19,162 nt of DNA from Peptoniphilaceae bacterium AM52-5BH (GCA_027669155.1 JAQEDR010000031.1:1-19162); one strand, 5' to 3'. Numbered from the stretch's first letter, positions 6,552 to 14,119 are shown. The notes: generated by a model from the sequence alone, not told the origin. Program-made: numbers and translations.

Positions 6552-7262
6552 TTATTTTTCAACTAAATCCATAGCTCTTGCTGGAGATAATTTGATTCCA
6601 GGTCCCATAGTTGATGCAAGAGTAACTGATTTCATGTATTTACCCTTTGCAGCAGCTGGTCTTGCCTTTGCAACAGCTGTTATCAAGCTTCTGATGTTTT
6701 CAGATAGTTTTTCTTTTCCGAAAGATACCTTTCCTGTTGGTACGTGGATAAGGTTAGCCTTGTCAGTTCTATATTCTACCTTACCAGCTTTAATCTCTTC
6801 GATAGCTTTTTTAACATCTGGTGTAACAGTTCCAGTTTTTGGGTTTGGCATTAAGCCTTGTGGTCCAAGTACTCTACCAAGTCTTCCTACAACTGCCATC
6901 ATATCAGGGGTTGCTACTACAACGTCAAAGTCTAGCCATCCTTCGTTTTGGATCTTAGCTGCTAGGTCTTCTCCACCTGCATAGTCAGCGCCTGCTGCTA
7001 GTGCCTCGTCGATTCTGTCTTCTTTAACGAAAGCTAGAACCTTTTGAGTTTTACCAGTTCCGTGAGGAAGGATTACTGTTCCTCTAACTTGTTGATCAGC
7101 GTGTCTGCTGTCTACTCCAAGTGAGAAGTGTAATTCTACTGTTTCATCAAACTTAGCACTTGCTGTCTTTTCAATTATATCTAAAGCTTCGTCTAGTGTG
7201 TATTCTTGTGTTGAATCGAAAGATTTTTTCGCTTCAATGTATCTTTTTCCTCTTTTAGCCAT
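6552..7262 (-). CDS. rplA: Large ribosomal subunit protein uL1
   Basis: A 236-residue L1 of normal length. Conserved elements include KRGKRY at the N-terminus, [41 protein letters not shown] and GPGIKL near the C-terminus. L1 binds the mobile L1 stalk of 23S rRNA and, in characterised bacteria, also represses its own rplK-rplA mRNA. Here an L1-stalk-like hairpin precedes both rplK and rplA, consistent with this. The ATG at 7262 has an AGGAGGA site at 7268-7274. It follows rplK after 36 bases. No terminator separates it from the rplJ promoter, so readthrough is possible. Confidence 0.98.
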   Translation of the reverse strand: MAKRGKRYIEAKKSFDSTQEYTLDEALDIIEKTASAKFDETVELHFSLGVDSRHADQQVRGTVILPHGTGKTQKVLAFVKEDRIDEALAAGADYAGGEDLAAKIQNEGWLDFDVVVATPDMMAVVGRLGRVLGPQGLMPNPKTGTVTPDVKKAIEEIKAGKVEYRTDKANLIHVPTGKVSFGKEKLSENIRSLITAVAKARPAAAKGKYMKSVTLASTMGPGIKLSPARAMDLVEK

Positions 7263-7267
7263 TTAAT

Positions 7268-7299
7268 TCCTCCTGTGGTCTTCGATTTTTATCTCCCAC
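7268..7299 (-). promoter_or_regulatory. L1-binding-site mimic upstream of rplA
   Basis: On the minus strand GTGGGAG (7293-7299, starting at the last base of the rplK stop) is followed after 13 bases by ACCAC (7275-7279) and directly by the ribosome binding site AGGAGGA (7268-7274). GTGG/CCAC can close a stem. The same GUGGGAG...ACCAC arrangement forms the L1 site of 23S rRNA (GGUGGGAG...UACCACC). The inferred role is translational repression by free L1. Confidence 0.7.
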
Positions 7300-7727
7300 T
7301 AATCTTCTACAGTAACTCCCATACTTCTTGCTGTTCCAGCTATCATGCTTACAGCTGCCTCTAAGCTAGCTGCGTTAAGATCTTGCATTTTTGTCTTTGC
7401 AATTTCTTCAAGTTGGCTTCTCTTAATTGAACCAACCTTGTTCTTGTTTGGTTCTCCTGAACCTTTTTGTAGATTGATAGCTTTTTTGATTAATACTGGT
7501 GCTGGTGGTGTTTTTGTAATAAATGTAAATGTCCTATCCGCATAAATAGTCATTTCTACCGGTATTATCATTCCAGCTTGGTCTGCTGTCTTTGAATTAA
7601 ATGCTTGCACGAATTCCATGATGTTGATTCCGTGTGGTCCGAGTGCTGTACCTACTGGTGGTGCTGGAGATGCAGCTCCTGCTGGTACTTGTAATTTAAC
7701 TAATGCTTTTACTTCTTTATCTGCCAT
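7299..7727 (-). CDS. rplK: Large ribosomal subunit protein uL11
   Basis: A 142-residue L11. The N-terminal domain contains [30 protein letters not shown] and the C-terminal RNA-binding domain ends [11 protein letters not shown], both hallmarks of the family. L11 binds the GTPase-associated region of 23S rRNA. The ATG at 7727 has an AAGGAGG site at 7733-7739. A GTG further up (7766) would add 13 residues, but that GTG is part of the GTGGGAG regulatory motif, so the shorter form is chosen. Located between nusG and rplA, the usual order. Confidence 0.98.
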   Translation of the reverse strand: MADKEVKALVKLQVPAGAASPAPPVGTALGPHGINIMEFVQAFNSKTADQAGMIIPVEMTIYADRTFTFITKTPPAPVLIKKAINLQKGSGEPNKNKVGSIKRSQLEEIAKTKMQDLNAASLEAAVSMIAGTARSMGVTVED

Positions 7728-7732
7728 TTTTA

Positions 7733-7766
7733 CCTCCTTGTGGTTTTGCGGGCCTTGCCCTCCCAC
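7733..7766 (-). promoter_or_regulatory. L1-binding-site mimic upstream of rplK
   Basis: On the minus strand GTGGGAG (7760-7766) is followed after 15 bases by ACCAC (7740-7744) and then directly by the AAGGAGG ribosome binding site (7733-7739). GTGG/CCAC closes the stem, and a small GGGC/GCCC hairpin can form inside it. The layout copies the L1 stalk of 23S rRNA and repeats the element before rplA. Confidence 0.72.
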
Positions 7767-7781
7767 TAACTTCGACAGTTA

Positions 7782-8405
7782 CTAAATAGTTTCGATATCT
7801 GTAAAATCTAGATCTATAAGGGTATCTCTACCAAACATATCTACAAAAGCCTTGATAGAGCCTTTTTCCTTATCAACTTCTTCAACCTTGGCTACGAATC
7901 CTTCAAATGGTCCGCTTATGATATTTACATCATCGCCAACATTTACATTGATATTAAGTATTGGTGCCTCATCCTTAACTCCGAACTTTCTAACTTCTGC
8001 TGGAGTTAGGGCAACTGGTTTTCCGTCTGGTCCTACAAAGCCTGTAACACCTTGGGTATTTCTGATGATATACCAGCTTTTGTTGGTAATATTCATCTTA
8101 ACCATTACATATCCTGGAAATAGCTTTCTAGTTTTTACCTTCTTAGTATCATTTTTTACTTCAACATACTCTTCTGTTGGCACTGTAACTTCTAAGATAT
8201 CAGGGTTTTGTTCATTGTCAATCATCATTTGTATCTTGTCGTTGACTCTGTTTTCATAGCCTGTATAGGTATGAACTACATACCATCTGGCATTTTCCTT
8301 GATAGCTTCTAAGTCTCTATCCTTAGATTCTTCTGTTGAAATTTCTTTATCTTCTGATAAATTTTCTTCTTCTTTGTTTTCTGAGAAATCGTAAGAATCT
8401 GTCAT
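7782..8405 (-). CDS. nusG: Transcription termination/antitermination protein NusG
   Basis: A 207-residue NusG. The NGN domain begins at about residue 40 (RWYVVHTYTGYENRVNDKI) and includes KLFPGYVMVKM and RNTQGVTGFVG. The KOW domain lies at about 155-207 (VGDDVNIISGPFEGF...). It binds RNA polymerase and affects pausing, termination and coupling to ribosomes. It carries about 38 extra N-terminal residues, strongly acidic and probably disordered, before the NGN domain. The start is the ATG at 8405, 7 bases after the secE stop, with only a modest AGGTG site, so translation may be coupled to secE. Tandem stops TAG TAA follow the last codon. Confidence 0.97.
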   Translation of the reverse strand: MTDSYDFSENKEEENLSEDKEISTEESKDRDLEAIKENARWYVVHTYTGYENRVNDKIQMMIDNEQNPDILEVTVPTEEYVEVKNDTKKVKTRKLFPGYVMVKMNITNKSWYIIRNTQGVTGFVGPDGKPVALTPAEVRKFGVKDEAPILNINVNVGDDVNIISGPFEGFVAKVEEVDKEKGSIKAFVDMFGRDTLIDLDFTDIETI

Positions 8406-8412
8406 TTCACAC

Positions 8413-8595
8413 CTACATTATAATTTGAAGTAGGAATTGGAAGACTTGATCAAGTAGCCAAATTGCTAAAGCTGTTACAGCTGAGATTGCAATTACTATC
8501 CAAGAATACTCAAATGCGGTCTTCTTTGTTGGCCATTGAATCTTCTTAAATTCTCTTGATACGCCAGAAAAGAAAGAATCCTTTTTCTTAGCCAT
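8413..8595 (-). CDS. secE: Preprotein translocase subunit SecE
   Basis: A 60-residue, single-span SecE of the short Gram-positive type. A cytosolic amphipathic region (SFFSGVSREFKKIQWPTKKTAFEYSW) carries the conserved KKIxWPTK motif at about residues 17-24, followed by one membrane helix at about 30-58. It is the essential clamp subunit of the SecYEG channel. The AGGAG ribosome binding site overlaps the rpmG stop codon, so the two genes are translationally linked. nusG follows, the classic order. Confidence 0.96.
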   Translation of the reverse strand: MAKKKDSFFSGVSREFKKIQWPTKKTAFEYSWIVIAISAVTALAIWLLDQVFQFLLQIIM

Positions 8596-8603
8596 ATATG
8601 CTC

Positions 8604-8753
8604 CTACTTTGTTTCTCTGTGAACAGTGTGTTTTTTACAGAATGGGCAATATTTCTTTAGCTCTAATCTTTCGCTATGATGTTTTTTGTTTTTTGTTGTA
8701 TCATAGTTTCTGTTTTTGCATTCTGTACATTCCATTTTTACTTTATCTGCCAT
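8604..8753 (-). CDS. rpmG: Large ribosomal subunit protein bL33 (zinc-binding form)
   Basis: A 49-residue protein reading [20 protein letters not shown]... and ending ...[15 protein letters not shown]. It has two CxxC pairs (C9/C12 and C35/C38), the zinc-ribbon form of L33, a small 50S protein near the E site. The ATG at 8753 has an excellent AGGAGGTG site. It is the first gene of the rpmG-secE-nusG-rplK-rplA unit and lies directly behind the promoter at 8800-8828. Confidence 0.96.
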   Translation of the reverse strand: MADKVKMECTECKNRNYDTTKNKKHHSERLELKKYCPFCKKHTVHRETK

Positions 8754-8799
8754 AAAACACCTCCTATAAATTTATACGGATACTTCCATACAGGGTATG

Positions 8800-8828
8800 A
8801 TAATACCACTATTAGGCAGTTTTGTCAA
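8800..8828 (-). promoter_or_regulatory. Promoter of the rpmG-secE-nusG-rplK-rplA operon
   Basis: On the minus strand a perfect TTGACA (8823-8828), an exact 17-base spacer and TATTAT (8800-8805) are seen. The -35 lies within a few bases of the stop of the upstream gene (8835). The predicted start near 8793 gives a leader of about 40 bases. Confidence 0.85.
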
Positions 8829-8834
8829 AGATTT

Positions 8835-9155
8835 TTATTGGTTTTGTGAAAGTTTTTCATAAAATCTTTTTCTTCTCTCTACAAGAAATTTTCTTATATC
8901 ATCTAGGTCATGATTGGAAAAGCTCTGGTCCTCATAGTCCAATAGTATATCTTCTATATCATCTAACTCAAAAACGCCCTCATCATACATCTTTCCAAGA
9001 AGCTCCTCGTCCTTGTCATAATAGACTTTGGGAGGATAATCTATAAGCCTTGACGTATCTACGACTATGAAAGACTCTCTTGCATAAACTTTATTGCCAA
9101 CGACGAGAACAGCTTCCTTTATATTTATTTCTCTTCCCGTCCTAAAATCTTTCAT
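8835..9155 (-). CDS. Small uncharacterised protein encoded behind glmM
   Basis: A 106-residue protein I do not recognise. It has no signal peptide or membrane segment. The N-terminal half looks like a small beta-rich fold (INIKEAVLVVGNKVYARESFIVVDTSRL). The middle is very acidic (about residues 47-81: DKDEELL... DDIEDILLDYED), and the C-terminus is a basic, probably helical segment (RKFLVERRKRFYEKL). Its ATG overlaps the glmM stop by one base (TAATG), so it is co-translated with glmM, and its own stop lies next to the rpmG promoter. Coupling to GlmM hints at a role near cell-wall precursor synthesis, but that is only context. Confidence 0.75.
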   Translation of the reverse strand: MKDFRTGREINIKEAVLVVGNKVYARESFIVVDTSRLIDYPPKVYYDKDEELLGKMYDEGVFELDDIEDILLDYEDQSFSNHDLDDIRKFLVERRKRFYEKLSQNQ

Positions 9156-10501
9156 TATATACTAAGACCTAAATCCTTGATTTTTTCTACGATTTCATTT
9201 ACAGAACTTTCTGCAATCTCATCTGTCTCAGCTTCTACCATAACCCTTATAAGTGGCTCGGTTCCGCTTTTTCTAACCAAGACTCTACCACTATCTTGTA
9301 GTCTTTCTTCTACTTCTTCGATTTTTGCTTGAAGGTCTTTATTTTCTAGTGTCTCTTCCTTATCTTTTACTTTAACATTGACAAGTTTTTGTGGATAGAT
9401 CTTTAAGTCTCTTCTTAGGCTTGCTATATCTGTTTTTTCTTCTATCATTGCTTCCATTAGCTTAAGAGATGTTAGGATACCATCTCCTGTGTTGGCAAAC
9501 TTCTTATAAATTATGTGACCAGATTGTTCTCCACCTAATTCATAACCATTTTCATCCATACAAGCGTGAACGTATTTATCACCTACGGCAGTTTTTACAT
9601 AGTCGATTCCTAATTCGTCAAAGGCCTTGTATAGTCCGATATTACTCATTACTGTTGTTACAACAGTGTTAGAGTTTAAAGCACCTTCTTTTTTCATATA
9701 TTTGGCAGATATATAAAGGATAGAATCTCCATCGATTACTTCTCCCTTATTATCAACTGCTATACATCTATCGGCATCCCCGTCAAAGGCAAAGCCTATG
9801 TCTAGTTTATTTTCGACTACGAATTTTTGGAGATTTTCTATATGGGTTGAGCCTGCGTCCTTGTTGATATTAAAGCCATTAGGATCTGCATTTATCACAA
9901 AGGTATCAGCTCCTAGAGCATCATATACAGGTTTGGCTATGGTAAAGCTTGCACCGTTTGCACAGTCAAGACCTACCTTGATACCTTCAAAAGACCTGGT
10001 AACAGTTTGGATAAGATAAGCAATATATCTATTTCTTCCTCCAATAAAGTCAACTGTTCTTCCGATATTTTCATCGACTGCAAGATCAATGTCTTCTATA
10101 TCGCTGTCTATATATTTTTCTAACTCTTCTAGGAAAGAATCTTCCATCTTCTCCCCTTCGCTGTTTATGATCTTGATCCCATTATCATAGTAAGGGTTGT
10201 GGCTTGCTGTAATCATGATTCCACAATCGAAGTCTTCTGTCTTTGTTATATAAGAAACAGAAGGCGTTGGTGTTACGTGCATGAGGTGGGCGTTTGAGCC
10301 GGATGAAGTAATGCCTGCAGAAAGTGCAGCCTCATACATGTAAGAGCTTCTTCTTGTATCCTTACCTATAAGTATTTTTCCATTTCCATTTTTATTTTTT
10401 GAGAAGTAATCTCCAATAAATCTTCCTATTTTAAAAGCATGGTATACATTGAGAGACTTGTTAGCTTCTCCCCTAAATCCATCTGTACCAAAATATTTCA
10501 T
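9155..10501 (-). CDS. glmM: Phosphoglucosamine mutase GlmM
   Basis: A 448-residue alpha-D-phosphohexomutase of the GlmM type, converting glucosamine-6-phosphate to glucosamine-1-phosphate for UDP-GlcNAc and peptidoglycan synthesis. All active-site blocks are present: FGTDGFRG at the N-terminus; TASHNPYYDNGIKI with the phosphoserine S100; the metal loop DGDAD (240-244); the sugar-binding loop GGEQSGH (323-329); and the phosphate loop RKSGTEPLIRVM (410-421). Length and order of blocks are normal. The ATG at 10501 has an AAAGGAGA site. It overlaps the next, unrecognised gene by one base and is divergent from the aldehyde dehydrogenase gene. Confidence 0.97.
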   Translation of the reverse strand: MKYFGTDGFRGEANKSLNVYHAFKIGRFIGDYFSKNKNGNGKILIGKDTRRSSYMYEAALSAGITSSGSNAHLMHVTPTPSVSYITKTEDFDCGIMITASHNPYYDNGIKIINSEGEKMEDSFLEELEKYIDSDIEDIDLAVDENIGRTVDFIGGRNRYIAYLIQTVTRSFEGIKVGLDCANGASFTIAKPVYDALGADTFVINADPNGFNINKDAGSTHIENLQKFVVENKLDIGFAFDGDADRCIAVDNKGEVIDGDSILYISAKYMKKEGALNSNTVVTTVMSNIGLYKAFDELGIDYVKTAVGDKYVHACMDENGYELGGEQSGHIIYKKFANTGDGILTSLKLMEAMIEEKTDIASLRRDLKIYPQKLVNVKVKDKEETLENKDLQAKIEEVEERLQDSGRVLVRKSGTEPLIRVMVEAETDEIAESSVNEIVEKIKDLGLSI

Positions 10502-10543
10502 ATATGTCTCCTTTGTGATTTCTTAAGTAATTTATCAATAAAC

Positions 10544-10549
10544 ATTATA
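10544..10549 (-). promoter_or_regulatory. Probable -10 box of the glmM promoter
   Basis: On the minus strand a perfect TATAAT lies 42 bases upstream of the glmM ATG, giving a leader of about 35 bases. The -35 region is only T-rich, so the call rests on the -10 and its position. Confidence 0.45.
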
Positions 10550-10602
10550 CCCTTTCGATAAATAAGAAAAAATATGGGTAGCTATAATGTAAGGAGGATT
10601 AG

Positions 10603-12027
10603 ATGAGTTTTAAGAATTTAAATAATGAAAAATTATATATAAATGGAGAATATATAGAAAGTAAGTCCAATGAATGGATTGAAGTTGAAAATCCTGCCAC
10701 AGGAGAAATAATAGGAAAAGTTCCTAAGGCGACTAATAGCGAGATAAATCTAGCATGTGAGGCTGCCTATGAAGCCTTAAAGGAATTTTCCAAAACTAGC
10801 CTTGAGGAAAGAATTTCTTATATTGAAAAGTTTAAGAACTGGCTAATAGATCATGAAGATGAGATAATGGATACAATCCTTAAGGAGCTTGGGGTTCCTA
10901 TAAAAATCGCAAAGCCTGGTCAGTTTGATAAGCAAATTCAAAGGATAGATAGCTTTATCGACCAAGCGAGATTAATCGATTACAAGATCGAAATGGATGG
11001 AGGCTTCGTAAGGATGGAGCCAATTGGAGTTGTCGCAAGCCTTACTCCTTGGAACTATCCTCTAGGTCAAATCATAATGAAGGTAATTCCTGCAATACTA
11101 ATGGCTTGTCCTGTAGTAGAAAAGCCAGCCTCAGATACACCGCTTACAGCTTATTTCGTTGCCAAGGCCTTTGATGAAATAGGTCTTCCTAAGGGAGTCT
11201 TCAATCTCATAACAGGATCTGGCGGTGAAGTTGGAGATATATTAAATACAAATCCTAATGTAGCTATGGTATCCTACACGGGAAGCCTTGCCGGTGGATC
11301 AGCTTCTGCCAAAAACGCCATGGATACTGCTAAGAAAGTTGTCCTTGAGCTTGGTGGCAAGTCTCCTGGAGTTTTCGTCAAAGGATGCAATAAGGAAAAT
11401 GGAGTCAAGCAAGTCCTAGATAGGGTCTATCTAAATGTAGGTCAAACATGCTCTTGCCTATCTAGGGCTATCATCACTGAAGATATCTACGATGAAATCT
11501 TAGAGGAATTTCTAAAACAATATGACAACTATCCAGTAGGAGATCCAAGAGATGATGCTACTGTAGTCGGAACTCTTTCAAGCAAGAAACAATTCGATAA
11601 GGTTAAAGCCTACATCGAAGAAGGAATCAAAGAGGGTGCAAATCTTATAAGAGGAGAGGTTCCTACAGAAAGTGAAGTAGGTTATTATGTAAAACCTACA
11701 ATATTTACTGATGTCAAGCCAGGTATGAAAATCCACGACGAAGAAATCTTTGGTCCCGTTCTTTCTATAATTAAGGTTAAGGACAAGGAGGAAGCAATCG
11801 AGGTCGCCAATGCAGTGGACTTCGGCCTATCTTCAGCAGTTTTCGGTAATGAGAAAGAAGCAATGGATATAGCCTATGAAATAAAGGCTGGAGATGTCTA
11901 TGTCAACTCCTTTGGAGGTAGCTCAGAACTTCCATTTGGAGGCTACAAGCAATCTGGAGTCGGTAGAGAAGGTGGAAGATTTGGCCTAATGGAATACCTA
12001 GAGCCAAAGTCAATCCACACAGCCTAG
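10603..12027 (+). CDS. NAD(P)-dependent aldehyde dehydrogenase
   Basis: A 474-residue member of the aldehyde dehydrogenase superfamily. The Rossmann and catalytic elements are in order: PWN (149-151), cofactor lysine K174 in VEKPASDTP, the SYTGS loop (224-228), general base E249 in LELGGKSP, and nucleophile C283 in GQTCSC. The EEIFGPVLS block and a C-terminal PFGGYKQSGVGREGG complete the pattern. It oxidises an aldehyde to the acid using NAD(P)+; the substrate cannot be told from sequence and the neighbours are unrelated. The usual KPSE after the lysine is KPAS, which may affect cofactor choice. The ATG has an AAGGAGGA site. Monocistronic, with its own terminator. Confidence 0.93.
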   Translation: MSFKNLNNEKLYINGEYIESKSNEWIEVENPATGEIIGKVPKATNSEINLACEAAYEALKEFSKTSLEERISYIEKFKNWLIDHEDEIMDTILKELGVPIKIAKPGQFDKQIQRIDSFIDQARLIDYKIEMDGGFVRMEPIGVVASLTPWNYPLGQIIMKVIPAILMACPVVEKPASDTPLTAYFVAKAFDEIGLPKGVFNLITGSGGEVGDILNTNPNVAMVSYTGSLAGGSASAKNAMDTAKKVVLELGGKSPGVFVKGCNKENGVKQVLDRVYLNVGQTCSCLSRAIITEDIYDEILEEFLKQYDNYPVGDPRDDATVVGTLSSKKQFDKVKAYIEEGIKEGANLIRGEVPTESEVGYYVKPTIFTDVKPGMKIHDEEIFGPVLSIIKVKDKEEAIEVANAVDFGLSSAVFGNEKEAMDIAYEIKAGDVYVNSFGGSSELPFGGYKQSGVGREGGRFGLMEYLEPKSIHTA

Positions 12028-12034
12028 TCACTAG

Positions 12035-12057
12035 AGAGGGTTCCATCCCTCTTTTTT
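12035..12057 (+). terminator. Intrinsic terminator after the aldehyde dehydrogenase gene
   Basis: AGAGGG (12035-12040), loop TTCCAT, CCCTCT (12047-12052), then a run of six Ts to 12057, 7 bases after the stop codon. Confidence 0.9.
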
Positions 12058-12069
12058 ATTTGCTATAAT
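12041..12069 (+). promoter_or_regulatory. Extended -10 promoter giving a leaderless methyltransferase mRNA
   Basis: TGCTATAAT (12061-12069) is a perfect extended -10. The A of the downstream ATG (12076) is the seventh base after it, where transcription would normally begin. A weak TTCCAT (12041-12046) sits at -35 with a 17-base spacer and is also the loop of the preceding terminator. No Shine-Dalgarno sequence is present. Confidence 0.55.
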
Positions 12070-12075
12070 TAAAGT

Positions 12076-12777
12076 ATGAAGAAATTAGATTACATACCAA
12101 GAACAAATATAAAAATGATACATGTCGATGGGTCTTACTCTTTTGGAGTGGACTCCATAATACTAGGAGATTTCTCCAAAATGAAGAAGGATAAAGTAGC
12201 CCTTGATATAGGAGCAGGCTCTGGCGTCCTTTCTTTTCTTACAAACTCCCTCTATAAACTAAAGAAGGTCTATGCTGTCGAGATCCAAAAGGCTAAGGCA
12301 GATCTTTTAAGAGAAAATATAGCCTTAAATAGTATGGATAATATCGAGCTTATCAACGACGACCTAAATAATATTGATTTTAAGGAAAATTCTCTCGATT
12401 ATATAATTACCAACCCACCCTACTATAAAATCACCGACAATATAGGAAATAAGGAAGAGGAATTTCTTATATCTAGGCAGGAAAAATACTTGAAGCTAGA
12501 AAATATCTTTGCCTTTGCCAATAAGAATCTAAAGGATAAGGGCAAGCTATTTATGATTCATAAGCCGGAAAGGATGGTTGAGATTTTCTATAAGTCGAGC
12601 AATCTCAAGCCTAAGAGGGTTCGTTTTGTAGAATCAAGAGTCTACGAAAAGCCCCAGTTTATCCTTATTGAATTTGTAAAAAACGCAAGAGATGGATTAA
12701 AAATAGAAGATCCTTTAGTTATATATGAAGGAAATTCTTACTCAAAAGAGATGAAGCAAATAAATGATTTGGACTAA
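12076..12777 (+). CDS. TrmN6/YabB-like N6-adenine methyltransferase
   Basis: A 233-residue class I SAM-dependent methyltransferase. The SAM-binding motif I is DIGAGSG (44-50), the acidic motif II is VYAVEI (65-70), and NPPY (113-116) marks N6-adenine methylation. The N-terminal FGVDSIIL block is typical of the TrmN6/YabB group, whose E. coli member modifies A37 of tRNA-Val. The Bacillus yabB gene is also near rsmI, which supports orthology, but the RNA target here is inferred. The ATG at 12076 has no ribosome binding site and appears to be at the transcription start. rsmI follows after 9 bases. Confidence 0.87.
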   Translation: MKKLDYIPRTNIKMIHVDGSYSFGVDSIILGDFSKMKKDKVALDIGAGSGVLSFLTNSLYKLKKVYAVEIQKAKADLLRENIALNSMDNIELINDDLNNIDFKENSLDYIITNPPYYKITDNIGNKEEEFLISRQEKYLKLENIFAFANKNLKDKGKLFMIHKPERMVEIFYKSSNLKPKRVRFVESRVYEKPQFILIEFVKNARDGLKIEDPLVIYEGNSYSKEMKQINDLD

Positions 12778-12786
12778 GGAGGTCTT

Positions 12787-13605
12787 ATGGATTATCAGCT
12801 ATATTTTGTCCCTACACCAATTGGAAACCTGGAGGATATGACTATTAGGGCCATAAATGTCCTTAAGGAAGTTGATGTGATAGCTTGTGAAGATACTAGA
12901 GAATCGAGAAAGCTTTTAAACTACTACGAGATAGATAAGCCCCTCACCTCCTATCATAAATTTAATGAATCATCTAAGTCTATAGATATCATTTCCGAGA
13001 TAAAAAAGGGTAAGACCTACGCTGTTATAACTGACCAAGGTATGCCAGGTATATCTGATCCCGGCCATATCCTAATCAAAAAATGTATAGAAGAAGAAAT
13101 TACCTACACTATCCTTCCAGGGGCAAGTGCTATAATCACAGCCCTTGTAGGATCAGGCCTAGATAACGACAAGTTTTCCTATTATGGCTTTATCCCAAAA
13201 AAGTCAGCTGATAGGAAGGTCTTTTACGAAAAGCTAAAAAACGAGGAGAAGACATCTATCATCCTAGATACTCCCCATAATTTTCAAAATACCCTAGCCG
13301 ATTTTAAGGAACTTTTCCCTAAAAGGAGACTTGCTATCGCAAGAGAACTTACAAAAAAGTTTGAAGAATATAGACAAAGTCCCATAGGAGATATAAATAT
13401 AGAAGATGTGACCTTGAAGGGGGAATTTGTCCTAATACTTGAAGGTGGAGAAAAGAAAGAAGAGTCTATCGAGTCCTACAAGGATGAAATATTAAAATCA
13501 ATAGACGAAGGCAAACGAACCAAGGAAATCGTAAAAGAAATCAAGAAGAAAACAAAACTTGGCAAAAATGAAATCTATGAATATGTCTTGGAGCTAAGTA
13601 AATGA
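12787..13605 (+). CDS. rsmI: 16S rRNA (cytidine-1402-2'-O)-methyltransferase RsmI
   Basis: A 272-residue tetrapyrrole-methylase-fold protein. The N-terminal signature FVPTPIGNLEDMT (7-19) and ACEDTRESRKLL are diagnostic for RsmI. TDQGMPGISDPG and LPGASAIITALVGSG are the SAM-pocket loops. The last ~45 residues (EILKSIDEGKRTKEIVKEI...) match the small helical C-terminal domain. The enzyme methylates the ribose of C1402 in the ribosomal P site, with RsmH adding the base methyl. An AAGGAGG site (12776-12782) overlaps the upstream stop codon, so the gene is coupled to the methyltransferase before it. Both modify RNA bases in the translation machinery. Confidence 0.96.
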   Translation: MDYQLYFVPTPIGNLEDMTIRAINVLKEVDVIACEDTRESRKLLNYYEIDKPLTSYHKFNESSKSIDIISEIKKGKTYAVITDQGMPGISDPGHILIKKCIEEEITYTILPGASAIITALVGSGLDNDKFSYYGFIPKKSADRKVFYEKLKNEEKTSIILDTPHNFQNTLADFKELFPKRRLAIARELTKKFEEYRQSPIGDINIEDVTLKGEFVLILEGGEKKEESIESYKDEILKSIDEGKRTKEIVKEIKKKTKLGKNEIYEYVLELSK

Positions 13606-14096
13606 GAAGAAAAGATAGAGAAAAAGATAAAAATTTCGCCCTGGAAATAATTGATAAAGTAAGCTTTGGCGTGATGACAATTGTTGAAAATGGCTACTCT
13701 ATCCCCCTTAGCTTTGCAAGAGATAGAGATTATCTATACTTTCATGGAGCAAAAATAGGAGAAAAGAACAGACTCTTAGAAAAAGAAAACCATGTAAGAA
13801 TAGTCTTTGTGGGAGATAATTACCTACCAGAACCAATTAGTCATGAGGAAATTATGGAAAACCCTCAAAAGCTCGCCAAGCTTTTTACTCTCAAATATGA
13901 ATCGGCAATAGTTGAGGGGACTTGTTCTCTGATAGAAGATAAAAAAGAAAGAGACCGGGCCCTTACCCTCATATGTAAGAAATTCTACCCAGATCTAGAT
14001 AATTATATAAAAATGGCTGTTGATATGAATGGAGATATTACATCTTGTTATAAGATAAAAATAAAAGAAATATTCGGGAAATCAAATATAAGTTAG
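13602..14096 (+). CDS. NimA-like pyridoxamine-5'-phosphate-oxidase-fold flavoprotein
   Basis: A 164-residue protein of the PNPOx-like split-barrel, FMN-binding superfamily. The N-terminal MRRKDRE, the strand SFGVMTIVENGYSIPLSFA and the YLYFHGAKIGEKNRLL block (about residues 45-60) are the pattern of the Nim (5-nitroimidazole reductase) group. Members bind FMN or related cofactors, and some reduce nitro groups. Most chromosomal homologues have unknown natural roles, and no resistance should be assumed. The ATG overlaps the rsmI stop by four bases (ATGA), so it is translationally coupled as the last gene of this plus-strand trio. Terminator follows. Confidence 0.82.
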   Translation: MRRKDREKDKNFALEIIDKVSFGVMTIVENGYSIPLSFARDRDYLYFHGAKIGEKNRLLEKENHVRIVFVGDNYLPEPISHEEIMENPQKLAKLFTLKYESAIVEGTCSLIEDKKERDRALTLICKKFYPDLDNYIKMAVDMNGDITSCYKIKIKEIFGKSNIS

Positions 14097-14117
14097 GGGA
14101 CTTTCGTCCCCCTTTTT
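14096..14117 (+). terminator. Intrinsic terminator after the NimA-like gene
   Basis: GGGGAC (14096-14101), loop TTTC, GTCCCC (14106-14111), then CTTTTT. It begins at the last base of the stop codon. The same hairpin lies just past the end of the convergent riboflavin operon, though the T tract is poor on that strand. Confidence 0.9.
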
Positions 14118-14119
14118 AG

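Noticed and set aside
7728..7766. 13-residue N-terminal extension of L11 from a GTG
   Set aside because: That GTG is the start of the GTGGGAG L1-site motif; the ATG at 7727 has the proper AAGGAGG site and gives a standard L11 N-terminus.
7852..8259. Plus-strand 135-codon reading frame opposite nusG
   Set aside because: It is the antisense shadow of a clear nusG, with no ribosome binding site and no recognisable protein features. The same reasoning removes the other antisense frames over rplJ, rplA, rplK, glmM, ribD, ribE and ribH.
10583..10588. Perfect TATAAT as promoter -10 for the aldehyde dehydrogenase gene
   Set aside because: It would start transcription inside the Shine-Dalgarno sequence, the extension base pattern is not TGN and there is no -35. 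The true promoter of this gene was not found.
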